From: Bacteroidota bacterium
Lineage (GTDB): Bacteria; Bacteroidota; Ignavibacteria; UBA10030; UBA8401
Reading direction: 5' to 3'
DNA: 64,000 nt
Assembly (NCBI GenBank): GCA_035506275.1
Contig: DATJPT010000010.1
Location: forward strand, 62,001 to 126,000
Shown: positions 23,048-32,261 of the stretch, in pieces
Layout: each line of letters begins with the position of its first letter
Numbering within the stretch: the stretch's first letter is position 1
Translations under genes and position numbers: made by a program
Notes under the pieces: generated by a model
Database searches by the model: none
What the model saw: only the letters and a program-made list of their open reading frames with translations
What the model was told of the DNA's origin: nothing

Positions 23048-23395
23048 ATGCCACGTTCGCAGAACAAAGTTGCCTCCCATCGCCGTCGCAAGAGAATTTT
23101 GAAAGAAGCGAAAGGCTATTGGGGTGCGAGAAGCAAAGTCCTGACGGTAGCCAAGCACAGCGTCGACAAGGGCTATCAGTTCGCCTACAGGGATAGGAAA
23201 GCGAAAAAGAGAACATTCCGCCAACTGTGGATCGCCCGCATTAACGCCGCGGCCCGCCTGCACGGAATGACCTATTCAGCACTCATCGACGGCATGCATA
23301 AGAAACAGGTCGACATCAACCGCAAGGTTCTTGCTGAACTCGCCGCCGGAAATCCCGAAGCATTTGCAGAAATTGTAAAATTTGTAAAAGCCTGA
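23048..23395 (+). CDS. rplT: 50S ribosomal protein L20
   Basis: 115 residues, matching L20 along its length: [25 protein letters not shown] at the start, then [21 protein letters not shown] and the globular C-terminus. AAAGGAG precedes the start. L20 is an early assembly protein of the 50S subunit, and in other bacteria it represses its own operon. A strong terminator follows at 23402-23448. Confidence 0.97.
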   Translation: MPRSQNKVASHRRRKRILKEAKGYWGARSKVLTVAKHSVDKGYQFAYRDRKAKKRTFRQLWIARINAAARLHGMTYSALIDGMHKKQVDINRKVLAELAAGNPEAFAEIVKFVKA

Positions 23396-23401
23396 TCATT
23401 G

Positions 23402-23448
23402 CTTCCCGCCATACCATGTGTTCGGTATGGACGGGAAGTTTTGTTTTT
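23402..23448 (+). terminator. strong intrinsic terminator between rplT and pheS
   Basis: CTTCCCG plus CCATACC (23402-23415) pairs with GGTATGG plus CGGGAAG (23424-23438), a 14-bp stem with one bulged A, followed by TTTTGTTTTT. The pheS start is only 19 bases further on, and no promoter was seen in between, so pheST is probably expressed by read-through or controlled attenuation at this point. Confidence 0.8.
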
Positions 23449-23466
23449 ATCCGGAACAACAGCATC

Positions 23467-24498
23467 ATGACCGAATCTTCGACCACTCTTGAACAATCAA
23501 TTCAGTCGGTACGCGCCGCTGCCCTGACGGCATCCGAAAAAATTACGTCATCGGATGAGCTGGAAAAATACAGGATCGAGTTCCTCGCAAGGAAAGGACG
23601 CGTCGGCAATCTTTTCGATGAGCTCAAGTCCGTTCCCCCCGAATCGAAGCCGGGCCTCGGCAAGCAATTGAACGAGCTTCGCACTTTCGCCGATTCGTTG
23701 TATCGATCGGCCAAAGAGAAGGTCGAGTCCGCGACCCCGACACGGCAGAGTTTTATCGACCTGACCCTTCCGGGGAGAAGACCTCACATCGGCAGCCTGC
23801 ACCCGATAACCCAGACCCTCAGCGACATCACATCGATCTTTACCTCCATGGGATTCAGTATCGTCGATGGTCCCGAAATCGAGGATGACTACCACAATTT
23901 TGAGGCGCTGAATTTTCCCCCCGATCACCCTGCCCGCGATATGCAGGATACTTTTTTTATTGAGGATACTATTCTGCTCAGGACGCACACGTCGCCCGTC
24001 CAGATCCGAGTGATGAAGGAACGGCGCCCCCCCCTGCGCGTGATCATGCCGGGACGCGTCTACCGGAACGAGGCCATCAGCGCCAGAAGCTACTGCCTCT
24101 TTCACCAGGTTGAGGGGCTGTACGTCGACAGAAATGTGAGCTTCAGCGAGTTGAAGGGGACGCTCGTCGCCTTTGCCCGGGAATTCTATGGAAGCAGCCT
24201 GAAGTATAAATTCCGCCCCAGCTTCTTCCCGTTCACTGAGCCAAGCCTGGAAATGGACATCACATGCTTCCTGTGCTCCGGAAAGGGCTGCCGCGTATGC
24301 AAACATTCTGGCTGGCTTGAGATTCTTGGAGCCGGAATGGTACACCCGAACGTTCTCAGAAATGTCGGCTACGATCCTGAGGAGTTTACGGGGTTCGCAT
24401 TTGGGATCGGCGTCGAACGGACAACGCTTCTGCGCCACAACATTTCCGACATCCGCCTCTTGTTTGAGAACGATATTAGATTTCTAAAGCAGTTTTAA
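23467..24498 (+). CDS. pheS: phenylalanine--tRNA ligase alpha subunit
   Basis: 343 residues from ATG 23467; the longer frame back to 23416 runs through the terminator hairpin and was rejected. An N-terminal coiled coil (about 1-90) is followed by the class II catalytic core: [11 protein letters not shown], the motif 2 region with GRVYRNEAI and LFHQVEGL, a Cys cluster [17 protein letters not shown], and motif 3 [16 protein letters not shown]. It makes Phe-tRNA with the beta subunit encoded 11 bases downstream. Confidence 0.96.
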   Translation: MTESSTTLEQSIQSVRAAALTASEKITSSDELEKYRIEFLARKGRVGNLFDELKSVPPESKPGLGKQLNELRTFADSLYRSAKEKVESATPTRQSFIDLTLPGRRPHIGSLHPITQTLSDITSIFTSMGFSIVDGPEIEDDYHNFEALNFPPDHPARDMQDTFFIEDTILLRTHTSPVQIRVMKERRPPLRVIMPGRVYRNEAISARSYCLFHQVEGLYVDRNVSFSELKGTLVAFAREFYGSSLKYKFRPSFFPFTEPSLEMDITCFLCSGKGCRVCKHSGWLEILGAGMVHPNVLRNVGYDPEEFTGFAFGIGVERTTLLRHNISDIRLLFENDIRFLKQF

Positions 24499-24509
24499 TC
24501 TGAGCACCT

Positions 24510-26951
24510 ATGCGTATATCCCTCAATTGGTTACGCCGTTACATTGAATTTAAAATCAGCCCGGAAGATCTGGCGCAGAAACTCACTTCGGTAGGATTGG
24601 AAGTGGAAGGGATTGAACATCTCGGCCGGGTCTTTGACAATTTCGTCGTAGGCGAAGTGCTGTCGGTCAAGAAACATCCGAACGCAGACAGACTATCCCT
24701 TTGCGATGTACGAGTTGCAGAAAGGGATCATGAGTCTGCCGTGCTGCGGATCGTCTGCGGTGCTCCGAATGTTGCCGCAGGACAAAAGGTCGCGGTGGGG
24801 CTGGCTGGAGCGGTCGTCCCGAAAAATCAACACGACCCCGAAGGGAAACCGTTCACGCTTTCAAAGGTAAAAGTGCGGGGAGAAGAATCGAACGGTATGA
24901 TCTGTTCGGAATACGAACTCGGACTCGGCAAGGATTCAAACGGGATTTTGGTCCTCGATGCGGCCGCGCATGCCGGCGAACCTCTTGCAAAATACCTGGG
25001 GCTCGACGACACGGCGTTCGAAATCGGCGTGACGCCCAACCGCCCCGATTGTTTGAGCCATTACGGCATTGCAAGAGAAGCGGCGCCGCTTCTCAATAAG
25101 AAGCTTGTTCTTCCTAAAACGATCATTCGGGAACAGAAAAAGAGTGACGCAAAGAAGGATATTGCGATCGAGATTAGAAATAATGAAGCTTGTCGCCGTT
25201 ATTCTGCGCGGCTGGTAAAAAATGTCAAGGTCGCTCCTTCGCCGCTATGGCTTCAATCATTGCTCAAGACATGCAACATCAGACCCATCAATAATATTGT
25301 CGACGTTTCAAATTTCGTGATGCTTGAAACAGGCCAGCCGCTGCATGCGTTTGATTACGACAAACTCCGCGGAAAAAAAATTGTTGTCAAGAACGCCGCC
25401 GAAGGGGAAAAATTCACGACACTCGACGGTGTCGATCGCTCGCTTTCTTCATCCATGCTGATGATCTGCGACGGCGAACGAAACGTCGCGATCGCGGGCG
25501 TTATGGGGGGACTGAATTCAGAGATATCGGAAATGACAACGTCGATCCTGATCGAGAGCGCATATTTTCAGCCGTCGAGCATCCGTAAAACCGCGAAGCG
25601 CCTGGGCCTTTCTTCGGATGCGTCGTACAGGTTCGAGCGGGGGACCGATCCTAATGGAACCCTCTTCGCCGCCGACCGTGCCGCTTCGCTGCTTGAAGAG
25701 ATCGCGGGGGGCATCGTCCAAAAAGGGGCCATCGATATCTATCCAAAAAAAATAAAGGAGCGGACGATCGGACTGCGGCTGGACCGTGCCAATAAGATAT
25801 TGGGAACGACGATACGGGCGAACCGCATAAAGAAGATTCTGCTGCCGATCGGCATCAAGCTGCGCACAGCGTCTGGCGGTAAATTTGCATGTTCGGTGCC
25901 GACTTTCCGTCCCGACCTCGAACAGGAGATCGATATCGTTGAAGAGATCGCACGGCTGCATGGCTATACCAACATTCCGGACAGCATGGGATCGATGATC
26001 GATTTTTCGCAGCATAGAACGAACAATAACGCCGTCGATGATATCCGCAATTCCCTTGAAGGAATCGGTTTCCATGAAGTCGTAACAAACAGCCTTGTCG
26101 AAGAGAGTGTAGCAAAGATATTCTCGGAAGACATTGTCCGGATCAAGAATCCTATCAGTAAGGATCTTGCTGCGATGCGTCCGAGCATGGTCGGGAGTAT
26201 GCTCCAGACAGTTTTTTATAATTCGAACTACGGGACCAGCGACATTAGGGTATTTGAAATTGGAAGGACCTATAAGAAGGTCGACAGGAGCTTTCCGAAA
26301 ACCACGGTCCCCGGGTTCTTGGAGACAAAAACCCTCGCAATTTGTATGGCTGGAAGGAAAAATGAGGTCGGATGGTATTCCAGCGACGTCGCCGTCGATA
26401 TTTATGACATCAAAGGGGTTGTCGAGGGGCTGCTGAACAAAATTCTACTTGACAAATTTCAATTTATTTACTATGATAGCCGTAGTCCTTTAACTGAAGA
26501 GACTATAGCCATTGAAAAAGATGGTACTTACATCGGCTCTCTCGGCAAGGTGAAAAAAGATTTACTTAAGAAATTTTCACTTGAAAGTGATGTTTATGTT
26601 GCCGAGCTAACCATTGAAAATTTGATACCGGAGGAAAAAAGCTTCAAAAATTATACGCCGTCATCGAAATTTCCTCCTGTGACGCGAGATTTAGCCTTCA
26701 TTGTTGAAAAGAAAGTATTAGCGGAAGATGTTAACCGGCTTATTCGAACGAGCGGCGCGCCGTTGCTAAAATCGGTTACGCTGTTCGATGTGTTCGAGGG
26801 AGAGCCGTTGAAAGATGGAAAGAAAAGTTTCGCCTTCGCTCTCGAATTGAATTCTGTCGAAAAAACCCTGACGGAGGGCGAAGCCGACGCTGTGATCAAA
26901 AAAATTATCTCTGACGTTTGCGGTAAATTCGGTGCGGAGCTGCGAAGTTGA
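24510..26951 (+). CDS. pheT: phenylalanine--tRNA ligase beta subunit
   Basis: 813 residues, full length. Domains in order: B1, EMAP-like tRNA-binding domain (about 39-155), B3/B4 editing domain (about 210-390, with SNFVMLETGQPLHAFDYD), B5 (about 405-475), the catalytic-like core, and the C-terminal anticodon-binding FDX-ACB domain (from about 718, beginning YTPSSKFPPVTRDLAF). It forms the (alpha-beta)2 enzyme with PheS and hydrolyses mischarged Tyr-tRNA-Phe. It is followed after 29 bases by a coiled-coil gene and zapA. Confidence 0.96.
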   Translation: MRISLNWLRRYIEFKISPEDLAQKLTSVGLEVEGIEHLGRVFDNFVVGEVLSVKKHPNADRLSLCDVRVAERDHESAVLRIVCGAPNVAAGQKVAVGLAGAVVPKNQHDPEGKPFTLSKVKVRGEESNGMICSEYELGLGKDSNGILVLDAAAHAGEPLAKYLGLDDTAFEIGVTPNRPDCLSHYGIAREAAPLLNKKLVLPKTIIREQKKSDAKKDIAIEIRNNEACRRYSARLVKNVKVAPSPLWLQSLLKTCNIRPINNIVDVSNFVMLETGQPLHAFDYDKLRGKKIVVKNAAEGEKFTTLDGVDRSLSSSMLMICDGERNVAIAGVMGGLNSEISEMTTSILIESAYFQPSSIRKTAKRLGLSSDASYRFERGTDPNGTLFAADRAASLLEEIAGGIVQKGAIDIYPKKIKERTIGLRLDRANKILGTTIRANRIKKILLPIGIKLRTASGGKFACSVPTFRPDLEQEIDIVEEIARLHGYTNIPDSMGSMIDFSQHRTNNNAVDDIRNSLEGIGFHEVVTNSLVEESVAKIFSEDIVRIKNPISKDLAAMRPSMVGSMLQTVFYNSNYGTSDIRVFEIGRTYKKVDRSFPKTTVPGFLETKTLAICMAGRKNEVGWYSSDVAVDIYDIKGVVEGLLNKILLDKFQFIYYDSRSPLTEETIAIEKDGTYIGSLGKVKKDLLKKFSLESDVYVAELTIENLIPEEKSFKNYTPSSKFPPVTRDLAFIVEKKVLAEDVNRLIRTSGAPLLKSVTLFDVFEGEPLKDGKKSFAFALELNSVEKTLTEGEADAVIKKIISDVCGKFGAELRS

Positions 26952-26980
26952 GATAACGTCCATAACATCACGGACCGTGT

Positions 26981-27319
26981 GTGCAAGAACAACTTGAGCA
27001 AGAAATAAGTAGTGTTGAAAATTCTCTCGAAGCTGCGCTGAAGCAGCTCTGGGAAAAAGCGTACGCAGCGTCGACCGCGATCAGCTCGCTTCGCGAAGAG
27101 AAGCATGCGATCCAGCTGAAAGCGAACGAGCTTGAAGCACGATTGCTGCAAACGCAGACCGAACTATCAGCGAAAGATGCTGAAATTGATGGGCTCCGGA
27201 AGGATGTGGTTGCGCTTCAATTGACCTCCGCCTCCAACGGAAGCCTGAGCAAAGAAGAGAGGACGCAACTCCAGGTGAAGGTGAAGGCAATTTTAGACAA
27301 GATCAATTCCCATCTATAA
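26981..27319 (+). CDS. small coiled-coil protein upstream of zapA
   Basis: 112 residues from a GTG start. Almost the whole sequence is predicted helix with heptad-like spacing (EQEISSVENSLEAALKQLW, ...LREEKHAIQLKANELEARLLQTQTELSAKDAEIDGLRKDV), and it has no signal peptide. No named family was recognised. It lies between pheT and zapA on the same strand, with 77 bases between its stop and the ATG of zapA, a position often held by short coiled-coil proteins in this phylum. A role with ZapA at the division ring, in the manner of ZapB, is only an inference from position and shape. Confidence 0.7.
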   Translation: MQEQLEQEISSVENSLEAALKQLWEKAYAASTAISSLREEKHAIQLKANELEARLLQTQTELSAKDAEIDGLRKDVVALQLTSASNGSLSKEERTQLQVKVKAILDKINSHL

Positions 27320-27396
27320 ACTATACGAGGTAGTGTTATCGCTGACGTTTGCTGAATTTTCCCAACTTACAACCAGATAGCACATTGGATCTAACA

Positions 27397-27687
27397 ATGG
27401 ACAGGAAAAGCGTGCGGGTTAAAATATTCGGGTCGGAGTATCCGTTACGAGGTGAAAGCGAAGAGTTTACGAAGAAAGTGGCGGGGTACGTGGACACGAT
27501 GATTAACTCAATTCATGACAAGATTCCTGAGCAGCCTCCGCTTACAATTTCTGTCTTGGCCGCACTCAACATTACCGAAGACTTGTTGAAGGAGAAAGAC
27601 AAGAACCGGGAGATCATCAGTAATTTCGAAAATGAGATCGTCAAAATTTCGAATTACCTCGATACAAGTCTCCAGAGCAATGGATAG
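27397..27687 (+). CDS. zapA: cell division protein ZapA
   Basis: 96 residues from ATG 27397, which gives the usual ZapA beginning (RKSVRVKIFGSEYPLRGESEEF). A TTG at 27349 would add 16 residues with no family match. The N-terminal half is the FtsZ-binding globular domain with KVAGYVDTMINSI; the C-terminal half is a coiled coil (ALNITEDLLKEKDKNREIISN). ZapA cross-links FtsZ filaments at the division site in the cytoplasm. The RNA that follows and rny complete a gene order known in many bacteria. Confidence 0.88.
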   Translation: MDRKSVRVKIFGSEYPLRGESEEFTKKVAGYVDTMINSIHDKIPEQPPLTISVLAALNITEDLLKEKDKNREIISNFENEIVKISNYLDTSLQSNG

Positions 27688-27742
27688 GTCATTGTGCAAC
27701 TTTTTACAGGAGGTTTTTTCCAACTCTTTGGCGGGAAAATTT

Positions 27743-28003
27743 AATCCGCACCGTCAGCCGTAGTCAATTACATTAAAGAACCTGACAGTTGTACCAACAG
27801 GGAGTTTGACTCATAACCGTCATATTACAGGCCTCAGCCGGGCCGCCTCGCGCGGAACGGATCTGCGAAACGCCTTCGGGCTTCCTGCGTAAGCGGGATA
27901 GCAGACAGTGGAAGTAAGAAACGGTTAGGCAAACACCCACCGTGTGAAAGAACGAGGTTCTTTAAACACTTTTGCCTAGGGTAGCAGTGCGGATTTTTTT
28001 TTA
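27743..28003 (+). ncRNA. ssrS: structured RNA between zapA and rny, probable 6S RNA
   Basis: No frame is coding here, but the ends pair perfectly: AATCCGCAC (27743-27751) with GTGCGGATT (27987-27995), followed at once by a run of nine T. Inside, a long 3' arm forms from TAGGCAAA pairing with TTTGCCTA, capped by AAAGAAC-GAG-GTTCTTT, and the middle contains further G/C-rich hairpins. A closing stem, an interrupted long helix and a position directly after zapA are all features of 6S RNA, which binds the RNA polymerase housekeeping holoenzyme. At about 253 bases it is longer than the usual 180-200. The class is inferred; that it is a terminated structured RNA is much better supported. Confidence 0.6.
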
Positions 28004-28053
28004 TTGATGCCTCGATCCGTTTCACCAATTGAACTTTACAAGGGATGTTGAAT

Positions 28054-29616
28054 ATGCAAGTCGTGATTATCATCCCCATGGTCGTTATTCTCTGCAGCCT
28101 CGCGGCGTATGCCGGCTGGTACCTTAACGCCCGTTCGGGACAAAATAAGATCATGGGGGCCGAAGAACGCGCAAAGAAGATCATTGCCGATTCCGAGCGG
28201 GAAGCGAATTCCGTCATGCGCGAGAAGCTTCTCGAGGTCAAGGACGAATGGTACAAGAAGAAACAGGAGTACGACAACGAGTCGAACCAGAAGCGGAGCA
28301 AACTTCAGGCGTATGAGAAACAGCTTGCCTCAAGGGAAGAAAACATCGACAGAAAAGTGGAGCTGCTGAACAAGAAAGAGAGAGAACTCCATCAAATTCA
28401 GCGCGAGAACGACGAAAAGTCAAAGACGCTCGAGACCCGGCAGGCGGAACTTGAAAAGATCATTGCCGAGGAAATTGTGCGCCTGGAACGGTCTTCGGGC
28501 TTGTCGCGAGATGAGGCCAAGAAGATCCTGATCGAAACAATGACCAACGCCGCCAAAACCGAGGCCGCACAGACATTGAAAGACCTGCGCGATAAGGTCC
28601 GGGAGACGGCGAAACAGGACGCGCAGAAGATCATCGTGCAAGCCATCCAGCGTTCTGCCGCGGACCATGCAGTCGAGACGACAGTCAGCGTGCTGAACAT
28701 CCAGAGCGACGAAATGAAGGGAAGGATCATCGGACGGGAAGGGAGAAACATCCGGGCGTTTGAAGCCGCGACTGGCGTAGATGTTATTGTAGATGATACG
28801 CCAGAAGCCGTTATATTATCAGGGTTTGACGCCTTTCGCCGAGAAGTCGCTAGAATATCTCTAGAACGCCTCATTGCCGACGGAAGGATCCATCCTGCTA
28901 GGATAGAAGAGGTCGTAGAAAAAGTGAAGGGGGAATTGGAAGAGGAAATTATTCGCGCGGGGGAGAATGCCCTGCTCGAAGTCGGATTGCCCGGAGCCCA
29001 CCAGGAGGTAGTGAAACATATCGGTCGAATGAAATACCGTTCGAGCTACGGACAGAATCTTTTACAGCACAGCATTGAAGTGGCTTATCTCTGTGGAATC
29101 ATCGCTTCGGAGCTTGGGATCGATCCGCTCCTCGCAAAACGGTCGGGGCTCATGCACGATATCGGCAAGACGGTTGACCGGAGCGTTGAGGGGCCGCACG
29201 CGCTTCTCGGTTATGAATTGGCAAAGAAGTACAACGAACATCCGATCGTCGTGAACGCGATTGGCTCGCACCATGAAGACATTCCGATGGAGCATCCGAT
29301 CGCAGCGATCGTTCAGGCAGCCGACGCGATCAGCGGCGCGCGCCCGGGAGCACGCCGGGAATCGGTGGAAGGATACGTCAAGCGGCTTGAGAAGCTCGAG
29401 TCGATGGCGCAGTCGTTTCAGGGAGTCGCGAAGACGTACGCGATCCAGGCCGGGCGCGAGATCAGGGTTATCGTCGAACATGACAGAGTTGACGATGCGA
29501 TGGCCGATCAATTAGCTCACGACATCGCTCAGAAGATCCAGCAGGAGATGGAATATCCGGGGCAAGTGAAAGTCATCGTCATTCGTGAAGTTCGTTCCAT
29601 CGCATTCGCAAAATAG
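28054..29616 (+). CDS. rny: ribonuclease Y
   Basis: 520 residues from ATG 28054, chosen because AAGGG lies 9 bases before it (the ATG at 28045 is almost on top of that site). An N-terminal membrane anchor (VVIIIPMVVILCSLAAYAGWYL) is followed by a long charged coiled coil (to about 200), a KH RNA-binding domain (MKGRIIGREGRNIRAFEAATGVDV) and an HD phosphohydrolase domain (SGLMHDIGK, GSHHEDIPM). RNase Y is a membrane-bound endoribonuclease that starts mRNA decay. The length matches the family. Confidence 0.96.
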   Translation: MQVVIIIPMVVILCSLAAYAGWYLNARSGQNKIMGAEERAKKIIADSEREANSVMREKLLEVKDEWYKKKQEYDNESNQKRSKLQAYEKQLASREENIDRKVELLNKKERELHQIQRENDEKSKTLETRQAELEKIIAEEIVRLERSSGLSRDEAKKILIETMTNAAKTEAAQTLKDLRDKVRETAKQDAQKIIVQAIQRSAADHAVETTVSVLNIQSDEMKGRIIGREGRNIRAFEAATGVDVIVDDTPEAVILSGFDAFRREVARISLERLIADGRIHPARIEEVVEKVKGELEEEIIRAGENALLEVGLPGAHQEVVKHIGRMKYRSSYGQNLLQHSIEVAYLCGIIASELGIDPLLAKRSGLMHDIGKTVDRSVEGPHALLGYELAKKYNEHPIVVNAIGSHHEDIPMEHPIAAIVQAADAISGARPGARRESVEGYVKRLEKLESMAQSFQGVAKTYAIQAGREIRVIVEHDRVDDAMADQLAHDIAQKIQQEMEYPGQVKVIVIREVRSIAFAK

Positions 29617-29634
29617 CCCAGGGTTTGCGTTCCG

Positions 29635-30276
29635 ATGCTCACACGAATTGGCGTAACGGGGGGAATTGGAAGCGGGAAATCCGAAGTCTGCAGCATCCTC
29701 TCATCGTTGGGCGTAACGGTGCTTTCCGCCGATCTCATCGCCCGCCAGCTCTCCGACTCAGACCCAGACATTAGAAAAAAGATCATTTCCGCGTTCGGCG
29801 ATCGATCGTACGATGCGAACACGGGAATTCTTCGCCGGGAGTACATCGCGTCGATCGTCTTTGACAATGCCGGGAAGCTTCGGCTCCTGAATTCAATCGT
29901 CCATCCGCCGGTGCTGGACGCGGTCGACAGAGAGATCCGGCAACTTGAGAAAAACGGGCTGACAGGATATATTGTCGTAGAAGCGCCGCTGATGTTTGAA
30001 TCCAGATTGAACAAGCGCCTCGACTATGTTTTGACAGTTGCGGCAGACGAGCCGCATCGGATCGAACGGGTCCGTTTGCGGTCACACCTGACCGAAGCTC
30101 AGATCCGTTCGCGGATGGAAAGTCAAATTCCGCCGGATGAGGCGGCAGCGGCCTCGGATTTTATCGTCCACAATGATGCATCGCTCGACGAGCTGCGCAA
30201 GAAAGTTGTTTTCTTCCACACAATTTTTTCGGCACTGAAACCACAAACCGCGAAGAACCATGAACATACTCGATAG
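29635..30276 (+). CDS. coaE: dephospho-CoA kinase
   Basis: 213 residues. The P-loop GVTGGIGSGKSEV lies at residues 6-18, followed by the ADLIARQL substrate motif, the conserved HP (VHPPVLDAV) and the LID region VRLRSHLTEAQIRSRMESQ. It carries out the last step of coenzyme A synthesis, phosphorylating the 3'-hydroxyl of dephospho-CoA in the cytoplasm. It starts 18 bases after rny and overlaps the next gene by 17 bases, so all three are probably cotranscribed. Confidence 0.95.
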   Translation: MLTRIGVTGGIGSGKSEVCSILSSLGVTVLSADLIARQLSDSDPDIRKKIISAFGDRSYDANTGILRREYIASIVFDNAGKLRLLNSIVHPPVLDAVDREIRQLEKNGLTGYIVVEAPLMFESRLNKRLDYVLTVAADEPHRIERVRLRSHLTEAQIRSRMESQIPPDEAAAASDFIVHNDASLDELRKKVVFFHTIFSALKPQTAKNHEHTR

Positions 30277-31438
30277 CGAAGCAAAACTTTTTTTCAAGAC
30301 ATACAAACGGCTCCCGCTCGTCGTCGACAGGGGGGAAGGTTGCTACCTCTACACGACGGACGGGAAGAAATACCTGGATATGTTCTCAGGGCTTGCCGTC
30401 AATGCGTTAGGATACGGACACCCCGGCGTGATCGCGGCCATCGAAAAGCAATCGAAGCGGTTCAATCACCTCTCGAATTATTTTGTTCAAGAGCCGCAGG
30501 TCGAGCTTGCCGAGCGCCTTCTTCAGCATTCAAAATTTCAGAAGATCTTCTTCACAAATTCCGGCACGGAAGCGACAGAAGGGGCGATCAAGCTGGCGCG
30601 CAAATGGGGAACCGCCCATAATAAATTTAGGATCTTCGGAATGACGAACGGTTTCAGCGGCAGGTCCATGGGAGCCCTTTCGCTGATGGACAAGGATAAA
30701 TACCGGGAAGGCTATGGCCCGTTCCTCGAGAATTGCGGCCACATTGTCTTCAACGATGTCAGGGATTTGCGGTCAAAAATTGATGATTCGACAGCCGCGG
30801 TGTTTTTGGAATTCATCCAGGGGGAGGGGGGAGTTGTTCCGGTCACAAAAGAATTCATTGACGGTTTGGAAGGACTCCGGAAGAAGCACGGCTTCCTCAT
30901 CGTCGCGGATGAAATTCAATCCGGCATCATGAGGACAGGAAAGTTCTTTGCCTTTGAACATTTCGATTTCCATCCGGACATTGTGACGATCGCAAAACCG
31001 ATCGGCGGCGGACTTCCGCTCGGGGCGATCTTAGGGAACGATGCGGTCGCCTGCGTCTGGTCGTACGGCGTACACGGCACCACGTTCGGCGGGAACCCCG
31101 TCGCCTGCGCTGCAGGAAAGGTCGTGATCGACACGGTGACAACGGAAGCCATGAAAAGGCAGATACAGGAATCGTCCGGCTATTTGTTCAGCCGGCTTCT
31201 GTCGCTCAAAAAGAAATTCGAGACCATCAAAGAAGTCCGAGGAGCGGGGTTCATGCTCGGTGTCGACCTGACCCGGGACAGCACGCCGATCGTCGACCAA
31301 ATGCTCTCGCGCGGGGTGCTTGTCAATTCCACCGCTCAAACGGTTGTTCGAATCCTTCCGCCGCTTATTGCGCAGAAAAATGAGATCGATATCCTGCTGC
31401 AGGTTTTTGAGGAAGCGCTCGCTTCGTTGACAACGTGA
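30260..31438 (+). CDS. argD: class III PLP aminotransferase (acetylornithine/ornithine type)
   Basis: 392 residues. Class III aminotransferase features are clear: SGLAVNALGYGHP near residue 45, TNSGTEATEGAIKLARKW for the PLP phosphate, ADEIQSGIMRTGKFFA with the PLP-binding Asp, and IAKPIGGGLPLGA with the Schiff-base Lys. The closest types are acetylornithine, succinyl-diaminopimelate and ornithine aminotransferases; which one cannot be fixed from sequence, and no arg genes are adjacent. It overlaps coaE by 17 bases. Confidence 0.85.
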   Translation: MNILDSEAKLFFKTYKRLPLVVDRGEGCYLYTTDGKKYLDMFSGLAVNALGYGHPGVIAAIEKQSKRFNHLSNYFVQEPQVELAERLLQHSKFQKIFFTNSGTEATEGAIKLARKWGTAHNKFRIFGMTNGFSGRSMGALSLMDKDKYREGYGPFLENCGHIVFNDVRDLRSKIDDSTAAVFLEFIQGEGGVVPVTKEFIDGLEGLRKKHGFLIVADEIQSGIMRTGKFFAFEHFDFHPDIVTIAKPIGGGLPLGAILGNDAVACVWSYGVHGTTFGGNPVACAAGKVVIDTVTTEAMKRQIQESSGYLFSRLLSLKKKFETIKEVRGAGFMLGVDLTRDSTPIVDQMLSRGVLVNSTAQTVVRILPPLIAQKNEIDILLQVFEEALASLTT

Positions 31439-31479
31439 TCTCGTGTGTACCGAATGTTAAGTATTTGTTAACAAATCCC

Positions 31480-31510
31480 TTGACATTTTAAAGACTCCGC
31501 TATATATTTG
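31480..31510 (+). promoter_or_regulatory. strong promoter of an outer-membrane protein gene
   Basis: TTGACA (31480-31485), a 17-base spacer, TATATTTG (31503-31510). It matches TTGACA and TAnnTTTG in full, the best example in the window. Transcription would start about 31517, leaving about 48 bases of leader before ATG 31565. Confidence 0.7.
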
Positions 31511-31564
31511 CACAGCAATAAATTGCCACGCTTCACTAACCAATAACTATTTTCGAGGTCCGCC

Positions 31565-32155
31565 ATGAAGAAATTCTTAGCGCTTGCTGCAGCAACACTC
31601 CTGTTTACTTCGCTGAGCTTTGGTCAACTTGGATTGCATGATATAGGTGGAGGAGTCGGCTACGTATCGGTTTCATTCACGAACGCAGGCTCGTCATCCC
31701 AGTCTCTTGGCGGATTTCTGATCGCGGCTCATGCAAATCTTGGGGATCTTGCAAAAGATCTCAACTTGGTTCCTGATATCCAGTACTTCTCAACCTCGAC
31801 AACAGTTAATGGAGGGACATGGAAAGTGGGCGACTTTGCCATTAATGCGAATGTTCATTACAATTTTGAGATGGAAGGAATGATCAAACCATACGTCGGC
31901 GCTGGTCTTGGACTTGACTTCTTCAGCACGACAGCCAGTGTGACCATTCCCGGTTACAGCACGGGCTTCTTCACGGTTCCTTCCCAAACGTATAGCGCGA
32001 CAGGATCGGCTACCCGTCTTGGTATCAACCTTCTTGTTGGAGCGAACTATAAGCTGAATGATAAAATGTCTCTGTTGCTTGAACCGCGGTACGTCATTGC
32101 AAGCGATTTGGACAATTTCCAGATCAAAGCCGGCGTAACCTGGGCTTTGAATTAA
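31565..32155 (+). CDS. outer-membrane beta-barrel protein (OmpA/OprF-like small porin fold)
   Basis: 196 residues. Signal peptide KKFLALAAATLLFTSLSFGQ, then about eight amphipathic strands separated by turns (HDIGGGVGYVSVSF, NVHYNFEMEGMIKPYVGAGLGLDFF, MSLLLEPRYVIAS), ending in a strand with Trp and Asn (KAGVTWALN). This is the form of eight-stranded outer-membrane barrels (OMP_b-brl family). No binding function can be assigned. It has its own strong promoter and terminator, so it is probably highly expressed. Confidence 0.78.
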   Translation: MKKFLALAAATLLFTSLSFGQLGLHDIGGGVGYVSVSFTNAGSSSQSLGGFLIAAHANLGDLAKDLNLVPDIQYFSTSTTVNGGTWKVGDFAINANVHYNFEMEGMIKPYVGAGLGLDFFSTTASVTIPGYSTGFFTVPSQTYSATGSATRLGINLLVGANYKLNDKMSLLLEPRYVIASDLDNFQIKAGVTWALN

Positions 32156-32174
32156 CCCCTGAAAATAAGCTGTC

Positions 32175-32212
32175 AAAAAGGCCTTTCCCAAAACGAAAGG
32201 CCTTTTTATTTT
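32175..32212 (+). terminator. intrinsic terminator
   Basis: AAAAAGGCCTTTC (32175-32187) pairs with GAAAGGCCTTTTT (32195-32207), 13 bp with a 7-base loop, and ATTTT follows. It ends the outer-membrane protein gene. The A-run on the 5' side would also let it work on the opposite strand. Confidence 0.9.
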
Positions 32213-32261
32213 ACAGAACTGCTTCTGGTGCCTGGACGTTACGGCAATATTAAATAATTTG

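Noticed and set aside
27743-28003. tmRNA or RNase P RNA instead of 6S RNA
   Set aside because: There is no tRNA-like end or tag frame, and the conserved RNase P core sequences (GAGGAAAGTCC and similar) are absent.
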